DNA of 64,000 nt from Actinocorallia herbida (GTDB lineage: Bacteria > Actinomycetota > Actinomycetes > Streptosporangiales > Streptosporangiaceae). Under the pieces are notes generated by a model, which was given only the letters and a program-made list of their open reading frames with translations, was not told the origin of the DNA and made no database searches. Where the stretch lies: NCBI RefSeq assembly GCF_003751225.1, contig NZ_RJKE01000001.1, positions 8,804,001 to 8,868,000 of the forward strand, written 5' to 3'. Numbering within the stretch: position 1 is the stretch's first letter; each line of letters begins with the position of its first letter. A program made the position numbers and the translations under genes. Below are positions 8,109 to 17,725 of this stretch, in pieces.

Positions 8109-9068
8109 TCAGATCCGGTCGGCGGGGACCACGCCGAGCCGTCCGGCCTGGAAGTCCGCGAACGCCTGCTGGAGCTCGGCCTGCGTGTTCATGACGAACG
8201 GGCCGTAGTGCGCCACCGGCTCACCGATGGGCAGGCCACCGAGGAGCACCACCTCCAGGTCGGGCTTGTTCACCTCCTGCTCGGCGGCGGCCGCCAGCGT
8301 GATGCTGGAGCCCTTGCCGTAGACGGCGAGCTGCCCGTCCTTGATCGGACGGTGGGCGGTGCCGACGGTGCCCCGGCCGGACAGCACGTAGGCGAGCGCG
8401 TTGTACGACGGGTTCCACGGCAGCGTGACCTCGGCGCCCGGGCTCACCGTCGCGTGGATGAACGTGATGGGCGTGTGGGTCATGCCGGGGCCGTGGTGCC
8501 CGTCCACCTCGCCCGCGATGACGCGGAGCACCGCACCGCCGTCGGGCGTGGTGAGCAGCTTGATGTTGCCGCCCTTGATGTCCTGGTAGCGCGGCTGGAT
8601 CATCTTGTCCTTGGCGGGCAGGTTGACCCAGAGCTGGAGGCCGTGGAAGAGGCCGCCGCTCATGACGAGCGACTCCGGCGGGGCCTCGATGTGCAGGAGG
8701 CCGGAGCCGGCGGTCATCCACTGGGTGTCCCCGGGACCGATCTTGCCGCCGCCTCCCGCGGAGTCCTGGTGGTCGAACTGCCCGTCGATCAGGTAGGTGA
8801 CCGTCTCGAACCCGCGGTGGGGGTGCCACGGGGTGCCCTTGGGCTCTCCCGGCGCGTAGTCCACCTCACCCATCTGGTCCATCATGATGAACGGGTCGAG
8901 GTGCCGCATGTGGACTCCGGAGAAGGCGCGACGTACAGGGAAGCCCTCACCTTCGAGTCCGCTCGGCGCGTTCGTGACGCCGAGCACAGGGCGCGGGGTG
9001 TCGGTGGCGGCGTCGGGCACGGGCACCCGGGGCAGGGTGAGCGGGCTCTCCACGGTGACGGCGGGCAT
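8109..9068 (-). CDS. Pirin family protein (bicupin)
   Basis: 319 residues with two cupin domains. The N-terminal metal-binding set is complete in appearance: HMRHLDPFIMMD, PWHPHRGFETVTYLIDG (two His), then the late GLLHIEAPPE His/Glu. The C-terminal cupin has VLSGRGTVG and lacks an obvious metal triad, as in most pirins. Pirins act as iron-dependent quercetinases or as redox-responsive regulators; in Streptomyces a pirin modulates acyl-CoA dehydrogenase activity. ATG 9068 has GGAGG seven bases upstream. An AT-rich block in the upstream region may hold its promoter or operator. It is divergent from a TetR regulator. Confidence 0.87.
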   Translation of the reverse strand: MPAVTVESPLTLPRVPVPDAATDTPRPVLGVTNAPSGLEGEGFPVRRAFSGVHMRHLDPFIMMDQMGEVDYAPGEPKGTPWHPHRGFETVTYLIDGQFDHQDSAGGGGKIGPGDTQWMTAGSGLLHIEAPPESLVMSGGLFHGLQLWVNLPAKDKMIQPRYQDIKGGNIKLLTTPDGGAVLRVIAGEVDGHHGPGMTHTPITFIHATVSPGAEVTLPWNPSYNALAYVLSGRGTVGTAHRPIKDGQLAVYGKGSSITLAAAAEQEVNKPDLEVVLLGGLPIGEPVAHYGPFVMNTQAELQQAFADFQAGRLGVVPADRI

Positions 9069-9105
9069 GTCGTCCTCCTTCTGGCGGAAGCTGTTCCACC
9101 GGCTG

Positions 9106-9130
9106 CAACTAATTGAAGTTTAAACATATT
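9106..9130. promoter_or_regulatory. AT-rich promoter/operator candidate upstream of pirin
   Basis: A 25-base stretch about 40 bases upstream of the pirin start is almost devoid of G/C in a GC-rich genome and contains the palindrome GTTTAAAC (9118-9125) and a flanking AATTGAA element. Its base composition suggests a promoter or the binding site of a MarR/OhrR-like repressor; the regulator is not identified. Confidence 0.45.
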
Positions 9131-9265
9131 CCGCCCGGCAGGACAGTGCCCGAGACGTCCCAGATGAGCGGCTGGTCACGAATGGACGGCGTTTTCGGGG
9201 GCCGCGTGACAAACGCGACAGCCGTTGCGTTACCTTCTGACAGACGTGACGGAAGGCTTGACTCC

Positions 9266-9904
9266 ATGCGACAACGCGATCCCCACCCTGTGGCCGGGCA
9301 ACGGCCTGGCACGGTCCGACCCGGCGGCCGCACCGCCCGGACCAGGCGCAGCGTCCTCCAGGCGGCGCTCACCGAGCTGGTCGAGGTCGGCTATTCCAGC
9401 ACCGGGGTGGAGAAGATCGCGATCCGGGCGGGCGTGGCCCCGTCCACGATCTACCGCCGCTGGGGGAGCCTCGAGGGCGTCGTCGCCGACGCCGCGCAGT
9501 CCGTCATGGAGGAGAACCTCTCGGTCCCCGACACCGGGACCCTGGAAGGCGACCTGTCCACCCTGACCCGCGCCATCGTCGAGCTCTTCAACACCCCGCC
9601 CTACCGCGCGTGGATGGACGTGCTGATCGGCTCCGCGCTCGGGCACGGCCCCGCCCGCGACACCTTCGCCAGCTCCACCCTGCGCACCCGCGCGGAGATC
9701 GGCGCGGTGATCGTCGAACGGGCGGTCAAACGCGGCGAGGTGCCCCAGGACACCGACGCCGCGGAGGTCATCCGGCAGGCCGCCGCACCCCTTTACTACC
9801 GGCTCTACATCTCCTGCGAACCGGTGGGAGAGGCCGACACCGTGCGGGCCGCGGAGGTGGCGGCGACGGCCGCACGCCAGGGGCTGCTGCGCAAAGCGGT
9901 GTGA
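9266..9904 (+). CDS. TetR/AcrR family transcriptional regulator
   Basis: 212 residues. The N-terminal helix-turn-helix reads RRSVLQAALTELVEVGY, then TGVEKIAIRAGVAPSTIYRR and WGSLEGVV, a standard TetR DNA-binding domain at about residues 22-70; the rest is a variable ligand-binding domain. ATG 9266 is preceded by GGAAGG; the frame is open upstream to 9113 but lies in the AT-rich intergenic region. Its stop overlaps the GTG start of the next membrane protein gene by four bases, so the two are translationally coupled. The pirin gene is divergent and the copper genes ycnI and copC follow; either could be its target. Confidence 0.85.
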   Translation: MRQRDPHPVAGQRPGTVRPGGRTARTRRSVLQAALTELVEVGYSSTGVEKIAIRAGVAPSTIYRRWGSLEGVVADAAQSVMEENLSVPDTGTLEGDLSTLTRAIVELFNTPPYRAWMDVLIGSALGHGPARDTFASSTLRTRAEIGAVIVERAVKRGEVPQDTDAAEVIRQAAAPLYYRLYISCEPVGEADTVRAAEVAATAARQGLLRKAV

Positions 9905-10476
9905 AAGACTGCCCTCGCTCGCTCTCGGCTACCCCGGACTCCCCCTTGACCAAGGCTCCTTACCGTCTCGCCCGCGCGGCGGCCTTCGCGGCCGTCTGCG
10001 TGAGCCTGACGCTCGCGGGCCACTGGGCGGCGTCCGGAGACCCCATAGATCCGTGGACCATCGCCGCCGCCTTCCTCGGCGTCACCGGGGTGGCCCATCT
10101 TCTGGCCGGGCACGAGCGAGGTCTTCCCCTCATCCTGGGCGCGCTGCTGGGCGGGCAGTTCGCTCTGCACTCCCTGCTCGCCACCGACCACCACAGCCCG
10201 CTCACCGGCCCCGACGGGTCCGTGAACGGGCGCATGATGGCGGCGCACGCCACAGCCGCGCTGCTGTCGGCCGTCTGGCTCCGCCGCGGTGAACGCGCCT
10301 TCTGGGCGCTCGCCCGGCGGCTCGTCCCGCCGCTCCTGTTCATCCCCGCGCGGGTGCCCGCGCCCGTCGCGCCCGGTCGGCCCGGCCACCCCGAACCGCA
10401 GGCACGTCCCAAGACCGCCCTGCTGAGGCACAGCCTCGTCCTCCGCGGACCTCCGAACGCCGCCTTCGCCCGCTGA
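9901..10476 (+). CDS. Small integral membrane protein, copper-gene neighbour
   Basis: 191 residues with four predicted membrane segments (about 20-38, 46-62, 70-88, 102-120) and a Pro/Arg-rich basic C-terminal tail. The GTG start overlaps the TetR stop (GTGA); TTG 9946 is a possible shorter start. No domain is recognised with confidence. His residues cluster in one loop (LLATDHHSPLTG) and another His lies in AAHATAALLSAVW; this could serve metal handling, which would fit the following YcnI and CopC genes, but that is inference. It is in the same direction as TetR, YcnI and CopC, with 39 bases to ycnI. Confidence 0.68.
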   Translation: MKDCPRSLSATPDSPLTKAPYRLARAAAFAAVCVSLTLAGHWAASGDPIDPWTIAAAFLGVTGVAHLLAGHERGLPLILGALLGGQFALHSLLATDHHSPLTGPDGSVNGRMMAAHATAALLSAVWLRRGERAFWALARRLVPPLLFIPARVPAPVAPGRPGHPEPQARPKTALLRHSLVLRGPPNAAFAR

Positions 10477-10515
10477 AGTCATCGTTCGTCCGAGTCAGTC
10501 ACGTGGAGTACACGC

Positions 10516-11226
10516 ATGTCCAAGAACAGCCGCCGAGCCGCCCTCGTCGCCGGGATCACCGCCCTCACCCTCGCCGGGGTGTCGGCGCCCGCGCTCGCGC
10601 ACGTCAGCGTCCAGCCCGGCACCGCCGAGCAGGGCTCCTGGTCCAAGGTCACCTTCCGGGTCCCCAACGAGCGCGACGACGCCTCGACGACCAAGCTCGT
10701 CGTGGAGCTGCCCGCCGAGTACCCGATCGCGTTCGTCTCGGTGAAGCCGGTGCCCGGCTGGACCGTCGAGGCGCCCAAGAGCGAGCTCGCCAAGCCCGTG
10801 GACACCGGCAGCGGTGAGATCACCGAAGCCGTCTCGAAGATCACCTGGTCCGGCGGGAAGATCGACGCCGGCCAGTTCCAGGAGTTCGACGTCACCCTCG
10901 GCCCGCTGCCGACGACCACCGACGAGCTGGTCTTCAAGGCCGACCAGACCTACTCCAGCGGCGAGGTCGTCAAGTGGACCGAGCTCACCGAAGAGGGCGC
11001 CGAGGAACCCGAGCACCCCGCGCCCGTCCTCAAGCTGACGGCCCCGGCCGAGGGCTCCGACGCGCACGGCGGCATGGCGGTCTCGGCCGCGGCGCCGGAG
11101 GCCGCCGACACCGACGGCGGACAGGACGGCACCGCGCGTCTGCTCGGCGGGCTCGGGCTCGCCGCGGGCCTCGTCGGACTCGTCCTGGGCGGCCTCGGGT
11201 TCGCCCGCGGACGCCGCAGCGCGTGA
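10516..11226 (+). CDS. YcnI family copper-binding protein (DUF1775), exported and membrane-anchored
   Basis: 236 residues. A cleavable signal peptide ends at ALA-His29, so the mature N-terminus would be the copper-binding His (AHVSVQPG) described for YcnI proteins; Trp111 (KITWSGG) corresponds to the Trp seen near the metal in that family. A single C-terminal membrane span (about 208-228) ending in RGRRS anchors it outside the cell. YcnI proteins are thought to act as periplasmic-side copper chaperones. Its stop overlaps the CopC start by four bases, so both are made together. Confidence 0.88.
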   Translation: MSKNSRRAALVAGITALTLAGVSAPALAHVSVQPGTAEQGSWSKVTFRVPNERDDASTTKLVVELPAEYPIAFVSVKPVPGWTVEAPKSELAKPVDTGSGEITEAVSKITWSGGKIDAGQFQEFDVTLGPLPTTTDELVFKADQTYSSGEVVKWTELTEEGAEEPEHPAPVLKLTAPAEGSDAHGGMAVSAAAPEAADTDGGQDGTARLLGGLGLAAGLVGLVLGGLGFARGRRSA

Positions 11227-11735
11227 TCGGCGTCATCTCGCGTGCTTCCGCGGCCGTCGCCCTCGCGGCGGCCGCGGTGGCCGGACCCGTCGCCCTGGCG
11301 GCTCCGGCGAGCGCGCACACGAGCCTGACCGGCACCGCGCCCGAGGACGGGTCGGTCGTGCCCGCGCCGAAGAGCGTCGTGCTCACCTTCGCCGACGCGG
11401 TGATCCTGCCCCAGGCGGTCCTCACGGACGCCGCCGGCAAGGAGTTCGGCGGCAAGCCGGCGTCGAAGGGCAAGAAGGTGACGGTGCCCGTGCGCAAGAC
11501 CTTGCAGCCCGGCCTTCACCATGTGTCCTGGCGCGCCGTGTCGCCTGACGGGCACCCGATCGAGGGCGAGTTCTCGTTCACCGTCGAAGGGGGCGCCACG
11601 CAGGCCGCCGCATCCTCCGCGCGGCAAGAAGAGGAGGGAAGCGGGCCCTGGACCTGGATCGTCCTCGGTGTGCTCGCTCTCGGCCTCGTCGGAGGGGGCC
11701 TCTACTGGGCCTCTTCCCGCAACGACGAGGAGTGA
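11223..11735 (+). CDS. copC: CopC domain copper-resistance protein, membrane-anchored
   Basis: 170 residues: signal peptide ending ASA-His32, a CopC beta-sandwich (32-121), a short linker and a C-terminal span (145-165) followed by an acidic tail. The predicted Cu(II) site is complete: amino-terminal His32, and Asp109 and His111 in SPDGHPIEGEF. Methionine-rich Cu(I) motifs are absent, so it is a Cu(II)-only type. The GTG start overlaps the ycnI stop (GTGA). With YcnI upstream it forms a minimal copper-handling pair; the usual CopD partner is not in the window. Confidence 0.88.
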   Translation: MIGVISRASAAVALAAAAVAGPVALAAPASAHTSLTGTAPEDGSVVPAPKSVVLTFADAVILPQAVLTDAAGKEFGGKPASKGKKVTVPVRKTLQPGLHHVSWRAVSPDGHPIEGEFSFTVEGGATQAAASSARQEEEGSGPWTWIVLGVLALGLVGGGLYWASSRNDEE

Positions 11736-11762
11736 CCTCTCTGTTCGTGCCCGTCCTCCGCC

Positions 11763-13163
11763 TCAGGGGGCGGGCACGAACACGGCAAGGCGCTTGGGGT
11801 GCTTGTCGAAGACGATCGGCGAAGTCGAGCCCCTGATCTCGCCGTCATGGGAGACCAGAAGGTCGTCCGCCGAAGGCAGGACGTGCAGGGACTCGGCAGC
11901 CCACTTCGCATAGCCGAGCCGGGAACTCCCCGTGAGCACCGCGGCGAAGGCACCCGGCTTGCCCAGCCGCCTCCGGGCGAAGACCACCCTGACGTCGAGG
12001 AGTCCGTCGTCCAGGCGGCCCCGGGTGGTGGGGACCGTACCGTGCGAGCCGTACGCGCAGTTGCCTACGAACGCCAGCCAGACGCGGCGGCCTTCGCCGT
12101 CGATGGAGGTGCGGACGGGGGCGGTGTGGCGCAGCGCCCGTACGGTGGAGACCGCCAGCGCGGGCCACTTTCCCCACCTGCGCTCCAGCTTCTCGCGCCG
12201 CCGCACGACGTCCGGGTAGATCCCGAAGCCCGCGTTGTTGAGGAAGGGCACGCCGTTCACGGCGCCCACGTCGACGCGTGACAGGTTCCCGCTCCGGTAG
12301 GCGTTCAGGGCGTCGGAGACGGTCTCTATGCCGAGCGACCGAGAGAAGTGGTTGAGGGTGCCGACGGGGAGGACGAGCAAAGGGAGGTCGTGCTTCAAAG
12401 CCGCCGCCGCACCCGCTCCCACCGTGCCATCGCCCCCTCCGACGGCGAGGACCTTCGCCTTCCGCGCCGCCCTCTCCAGTCTGTCTTCCAGCTCGCCCGA
12501 GGACTCGAAGGCCGCACCGGGAAGCTCGCCGCGCAGGTACTCCTCGACGAGCCCGTCGCCGTTCACGACGATCACCACGCCCTCCCCGGACGGGGTGACC
12601 TCCTCGACGGTCCGGTCCAGCGGCACCACTTCCGCCGGGACCGAAACCGGCCAGATCAGTCGTGTCACCAGGGCCGCCGCGAGCCCCGAAGCGGCACCGG
12701 CCAGGACGTCGCCGGGGTAGTGCGCCCCGGTGTAGACCCGGCTGAACCCGACGGCGGCGGCGAGCCCGGCGATGGGCAGGGCCGCGCGCCGCGGCGACTC
12801 CATGGCGACTCCCGCGGCGAACGCGGCGGCGGACGCGGTGTGCCCGGACGGAAACGACGGGGAACGCGGAATCCGATGCAGTCTGACCTGCGGAACATTG
12901 TCGATGATCGGCCTTCGCCGACGGAATATCTGTTTTCCGACGATGTTCACCACGGGACTGGCGAGCGCGATCCCGATCAGTCCGCGCGTCGCGGCGCGCC
13001 GGAGCGACGGGCGTCCCGTCACCGCGAGACCCGCCGCGACGAGGTACCACAGCTTGCCGTGATCGGCCAGGGCGGACAGGCGCGGAAGCACCGATTCCAG
13101 GCCGCGCAGCTTCGCGGCGGCCACTCTGTCGAACGCGCGGTGATCGATTTCGGCCAGGTCCAT
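11763..13163 (-). CDS. Bifunctional PAP2 phosphatase / diacylglycerol kinase-like fusion
   Basis: 466 residues in two enzymes. The N-terminal PAP2 lipid phosphatase (about 1-170) has all three motifs: Lys77-x6-Arg84-Pro85, PSGH 105-108 and Ser141-Arg142 ... His148 ... Asp152. The C-terminal half (about 190-466) is a DAGK/LCB5-type lipid kinase with VIVVNGDG and the nucleotide-binding GGGDGT (242-247). Such fusions are frequent in actinobacteria and are expected to interconvert phosphorylated lipids at the membrane; the substrate is unknown. ATG 13163 begins right at the family N-terminus. It is convergent with copC and divergent from the EF-hand gene. Confidence 0.88.
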   Translation of the reverse strand: MDLAEIDHRAFDRVAAAKLRGLESVLPRLSALADHGKLWYLVAAGLAVTGRPSLRRAATRGLIGIALASPVVNIVGKQIFRRRRPIIDNVPQVRLHRIPRSPSFPSGHTASAAAFAAGVAMESPRRAALPIAGLAAAVGFSRVYTGAHYPGDVLAGAASGLAAALVTRLIWPVSVPAEVVPLDRTVEEVTPSGEGVVIVVNGDGLVEEYLRGELPGAAFESSGELEDRLERAARKAKVLAVGGGDGTVGAGAAAALKHDLPLLVLPVGTLNHFSRSLGIETVSDALNAYRSGNLSRVDVGAVNGVPFLNNAGFGIYPDVVRRREKLERRWGKWPALAVSTVRALRHTAPVRTSIDGEGRRVWLAFVGNCAYGSHGTVPTTRGRLDDGLLDVRVVFARRRLGKPGAFAAVLTGSSRLGYAKWAAESLHVLPSADDLLVSHDGEIRGSTSPIVFDKHPKRLAVFVPAP

Positions 13164-13260
13164 GTGCCACGTATTCCCCGGCAGTGGTGCCTTTCTACCG
13201 TGTGACCCGTCACTGCCTGTGTCATGATCTGACGATCTAGACAAGGAAGGGAGCTCCACT

Positions 13261-13470
13261 TTGACAGTCGAGAGCCTGCTCACCGCATTCCGCACGATCG
13301 ATGTCCAGGACAACGGCCGCCTCGACCTGGTCGGCTTCACTCTCGTGCTGGACGAACTCGGGCTGACCTGGAGCAAGGCCGAGACTCAGGAGCGCTTCGA
13401 GCGAGCCGACATCAACCACGACGGCTACATCACGCTCGACGAACTCCAGGCCATGCTCGACGCCCTCTGA
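13261..13470 (+). CDS. Small EF-hand calcium-binding protein
   Basis: 69 residues with a pair of EF-hands. The second loop is canonical: Asp50, Asn52, Asp54, Gly55, Tyr56, Ile57, Thr58 and Glu61 (DINHDGYITLDE). The first (from Asp14) is degenerate, with Gly at position 12. It is similar in size to calmodulin-like/CabC-type calcium proteins of streptomycetes and is probably cytoplasmic. TTG is the only usable start; AAGGAAGGG lies about ten bases upstream. It precedes recQ by 55 bases, but recQ appears to have its own promoter. Confidence 0.8.
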   Translation: MTVESLLTAFRTIDVQDNGRLDLVGFTLVLDELGLTWSKAETQERFERADINHDGYITLDELQAMLDAL

Positions 13471-13474
13471 TCCG

Positions 13475-13483
13475 TTGTCCACA
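13475..13483 (+). other. Perfect DnaA-box 9-mer upstream of recQ
   Basis: TTGTCCACA is the actinobacterial DnaA-box consensus. It lies in the 55-base gap between the EF-hand gene and recQ, 31 bases upstream of the recQ -10 box. A single box is not an origin; DnaA could act here as a transcription factor. Confidence 0.4.
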
Positions 13484-13513
13484 GGTTCGGCCGTGAGAGA
13501 GCCGCCGGATTCG

Positions 13514-13519
13514 TAGACT
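13514..13519 (+). promoter_or_regulatory. -10 box (TAGACT) for leaderless recQ
   Basis: TAGACT ends six bases before the GTG start of recQ and no ribosome-binding site precedes it, the arrangement of a leaderless transcript. Confidence 0.5.
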
Positions 13520-13525
13520 TGCCGG

Positions 13526-15352
<1,827 letters not shown>

Positions 15353-15388
15353 CACTTCCCTCGTCCGGCGCGCGGTTCCTTGAGAGAT

Positions 15389-15404
15389 CGGCCCGGCGGG
15401 GCCG
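15389..15404. terminator. Short hairpin between recQ and rho-like gene
   Basis: CGGCCC (15389-15394) and GGGCCG (15399-15404) form a 6-base-pair hairpin with a GGCG loop in the 52-base gap between convergent recQ and the rho-like gene. It is weak compared with other hairpins in this window. Confidence 0.35.
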
Positions 15405-16502
15405 TCAGGGAAGCTGGGCGAGGAACTCGGCGTTGGTGCGGGTCTCCTTGATCTTGTCGAGGAGCAGCGTCATCGCCTGCTGTTCGTCCAGCGCGGTGAG
15501 CATGCGGCGCAGCTTCCAGGACGCGGCGAGCTCGGCGGGCGGCAGGAGCAGTTCGTCGCGGCGGGTGCCGGAGGCCGCGAGGTCGATCGCGGGGAAGATC
15601 CGCCGGTCGGCGAGCTTGCGCGACAGCCGCAGCTCCATGTTCCCGGTGCCCTTGAACTCCTCGAAGAAGACCTCGTCCATACGCGAGCCCGTCTCGACGA
15701 GCGCGGTCGCGAGGATCGTCAGGGAGCCGCCCTCCTCCAGGTTGCGGGCGGCGCCGAAGAACTTCTTCGGCGGGTAGAGCGCGCCCGCGGCGACGCCGCC
15801 GGCGAGGATCCGGCTGTTCGAGGGCGACTCGATGTTGTGCGCGCGCCCGAGCCGGGTCAGGGAGTCCAGCAGGATCACCACGTCGCGGCCGCGTTCGGCG
15901 ATGCGCTTCGCGCGCTCCACCGCGAGGTCGGCGAGTTCTACGTGCTCGGCGGCGGGGCGGTCGAAGGTGGAGGCGAAGATCTGCGCGCCGGGGACCTTGC
16001 GCCGCAGGTCGGTGACCTCTTCCGGGCGCTCGTCGACGAGCAGGATGAGCAGTTCGCATTCGGGGTGGTTGGCGGCGATCGCGGTGGCGAGCGCCTGGAG
16101 GATGATCGTCTTGCCCGCCTTGGGCGGCGCGACGATGAGGCCGCGCTGGCCTTTGCCGATCGGTGCGAGCAGGTCGATGATCCGGCCCGCGGGGGACGGG
16201 CCGAGGGTGAGCCGTTCGGTGGGGAACAGCGGGGTCAGGTCCTCGAACGGGACGCGCCTGCGGCGTCCGCCGTCGACGGTCGCCAGGACGGCGGGGCCGC
16301 CGCGGGTGCGGGGACGCGCGGTGCCTGCGACCTGGTCGCCGGAGCGGAGCGCGTACTTCTGGACGAGCGCGAGCGGGACCTGGACGTCGTCGGGCGACGG
16401 GGCGAGGCCGCGGACGCGCAGTCGTGCGTTCTTGCTGTTGGCGGAGAGGATTCCCGAGACGGGGACGGCGCTCCGCACTGACGTTTCTTCGATGACGGTC
16501 AT
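15405..16502 (-). CDS. Short Rho-family transcription termination factor (probable paralogue)
   Basis: RNA-dependent ATPase of the Rho family, only 365 residues against about 420 in E. coli and over 600 in housekeeping actinobacterial Rho. It lacks the N-terminal helical region and the long basic insertion. A reduced OB-fold is visible ([18 protein letters not shown]). The motor is intact: Walker A APPKAGKT (125-132), [13 protein letters not shown], Walker [12 protein letters not shown] and R-loop [15 protein letters not shown]. The Q-loop region reads [12 protein letters not shown] (229-240), where E. coli has SGKVLTGGVDANA. A separate canonical rho elsewhere in the genome is inferred. A pyrimidine tract lies in its upstream region. 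Confidence 0.85.
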   Translation of the reverse strand: MTVIEETSVRSAVPVSGILSANSKNARLRVRGLAPSPDDVQVPLALVQKYALRSGDQVAGTARPRTRGGPAVLATVDGGRRRRVPFEDLTPLFPTERLTLGPSPAGRIIDLLAPIGKGQRGLIVAPPKAGKTIILQALATAIAANHPECELLILLVDERPEEVTDLRRKVPGAQIFASTFDRPAAEHVELADLAVERAKRIAERGRDVVILLDSLTRLGRAHNIESPSNSRILAGGVAAGALYPPKKFFGAARNLEEGGSLTILATALVETGSRMDEVFFEEFKGTGNMELRLSRKLADRRIFPAIDLAASGTRRDELLLPPAELAASWKLRRMLTALDEQQAMTLLLDKIKETRTNAEFLAQLP

Positions 16503-16613
16503 GCGTGCTTCCCTAAGGGGCTGGCGCGCCGGAGCGGCGCGCGGCGGGGAGTCGCGCCGGGATCACTGCCGGGCGCGAGGATCGGCACGGGCCGCAGGCG
16601 CGGAAGTGGTGCC

Positions 16614-16636
16614 GGGAAAAGAAGGAGAGAGGGAGG
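16614..16636 (-). promoter_or_regulatory. 23-base uninterrupted pyrimidine tract upstream of the rho-like gene (possible rut site)
   Basis: On the strand of the rho-like gene, bases 16636 to 16614 contain only C and T. If the transcript starts upstream of it, this tract lies in the 5' leader about 110 bases before the start codon. Rho binds unstructured C/U-rich RNA, and E. coli rho is autoregulated in its leader; the same role here is inference. Confidence 0.35.
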
Positions 16637-16705
16637 CGGCATGCCGTGACACGGCCAAGAAGCGCTCTGCCTCCACCCGAAGGAAACACGCGTTGAGGCC
16701 GATTG

Positions 16706-17179
16706 TCAACCCATCTTCGCGTGGTCCCAGGAACTGATCTTGGTGGGCTCCAGGATGACGGCGACGCGCTTGGCCATCGCCTTGCCGACACCTTCGACGA
16801 ACGCAGGGTCGACCGTGGACAGGTCCCCGGGGACGGGCAGTCCGGCCATGCGGTGAGCCACGACGGTGCCTACGGCGAGGAGCACGTCGCGGTCTTCCAC
16901 GACCCGTGCCCGGCCGGTGAGGGTGGCGCCGCGCAGCTCGTTGTAGGCGTCGCCGGCCTCGACGAGGCAGGTCATGACGGGGTTGCGGCGCAGGTTCACG
17001 ATCTTCTGCGAACTGCCGTAGGTGGTGAAGGCGATCTTGCCCTCGTAGAGCGTGTAGAACATCGTGACCAGGTGCGGGGCACCGTCCTTGCCGATCGTGG
17101 CGATCTGGACCTTGGCCTGCTTCGCCAGGAAGTCGGCCAGTTCCTCACCGGACATCCTGATCTTGTCGCGCTTGCTCAC
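16706..17179 (-). CDS. PPOX-class F420-dependent oxidoreductase
   Basis: 157-residue split-barrel flavin/deazaflavin protein of the pyridoxamine 5'-phosphate oxidase superfamily. ELADFLAKQAKVQIATIGKD, GAPHLVTMFYTLYEGKIAF, SSQKIVNLRRNPVMTCLVEAG and LTGRARVVED are typical of mycobacterial and streptomycete F420-binding members, including the N-R-R-N-P cofactor-phosphate contact. Substrate is unknown. GTG 17179 has GGGAG ten bases upstream. It appears to be a single-gene unit upstream of, and in the same direction as, the rho-like gene, 200 bases away. Confidence 0.85.
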   Translation of the reverse strand: MSKRDKIRMSGEELADFLAKQAKVQIATIGKDGAPHLVTMFYTLYEGKIAFTTYGSSQKIVNLRRNPVMTCLVEAGDAYNELRGATLTGRARVVEDRDVLLAVGTVVAHRMAGLPVPGDLSTVDPAFVEGVGKAMAKRVAVILEPTKISSWDHAKMG

Positions 17180-17265
17180 AACGGCTCCCGAATCACGTTC
17201 CGGTAAAGCCGGTCAAGCGTATGTCCGGCGGCCTCCGTCACACCAGCCCCCGGAGCCTCGGGAAG

Positions 17266-17274
17266 TTATCCACA
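17266..17274 (+). other. Perfect DnaA-box 9-mer (TTATCCACA)
   Basis: Matches the E. coli DnaA-box consensus exactly and lies in the 104-base divergent gap between the F420-type oxidoreductase and the small HTH protein gene. It may be a DnaA regulatory site; no other boxes cluster near it. Confidence 0.38.
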
Positions 17275-17316
17275 GCCCGCTAAGTGATCTTGAAAGAGAT
17301 CACGCAGAGTGTGCCC

Positions 17317-17685
17317 ATGGACATCAAGATGAGTTTTCTGGAACCCCGCCCGCACGCCGGCGGGTCCGTCTGCGATCTCGACGTCGACGCCGACCGGCTC
17401 GTGTTCGGCGGGGCGGCGCTGCGTGTACTGCGCCGCAAGGAGCTGGTGCTCGACGTGCCGTTCCGGGAGATGAGCGCGATCGATCTGCCGGCCCGCCGCT
17501 CGGTCGCCGCGCTGCGCGTCCGGCATCCGAAGGCGTACTTCCCGTGGACCCCGGAGGAGGACGCCCGGCTGCTCGGCCGCCTCAGCGAGGGCCGCCAGAT
17601 CGCGGAGCTGTGCGCGGAGCTCGGCCGCGGCCGCAACGCGGTGCTGGCCCGGCTGGTCAAACTCGGGGTGTTCGGTGTCGGCTGA
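17317..17685 (+). CDS. Hypothetical protein with C-terminal Myb/SANT-like helix-turn-helix
   Basis: 122 residues from ATG 17317 (GTG 17284 would add 11). The N-terminal 70 residues form a small beta-rich domain without a recognised family. The C-terminus reads YFPWTPEEDARLLGRLSEG, then RQIAELCAELGRGRNAVLAR, with the W-T-x-E-E-D-x-x-L start of Myb/SANT repeats and a helix-turn-helix-like end, so DNA binding is likely. Neither start has a good ribosome-binding site. It is followed 40 bases on by a DUF2786 gene in the same direction. The function is not known. Confidence 0.68.
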   Translation: MDIKMSFLEPRPHAGGSVCDLDVDADRLVFGGAALRVLRRKELVLDVPFREMSAIDLPARRSVAALRVRHPKAYFPWTPEEDARLLGRLSEGRQIAELCAELGRGRNAVLARLVKLGVFGVG

Positions 17686-17725
17686 CCGGCCTCGACCACC
17701 CCGGTCGTGATGGTCGAATGGGGAG

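Noticed and set aside
9610-9900. N-terminal extension of the membrane protein gene inside the TetR gene
   Set aside because: That part is an out-of-frame reading of the TetR coding region; the GTGA overlap at 9901 gives a natural start.
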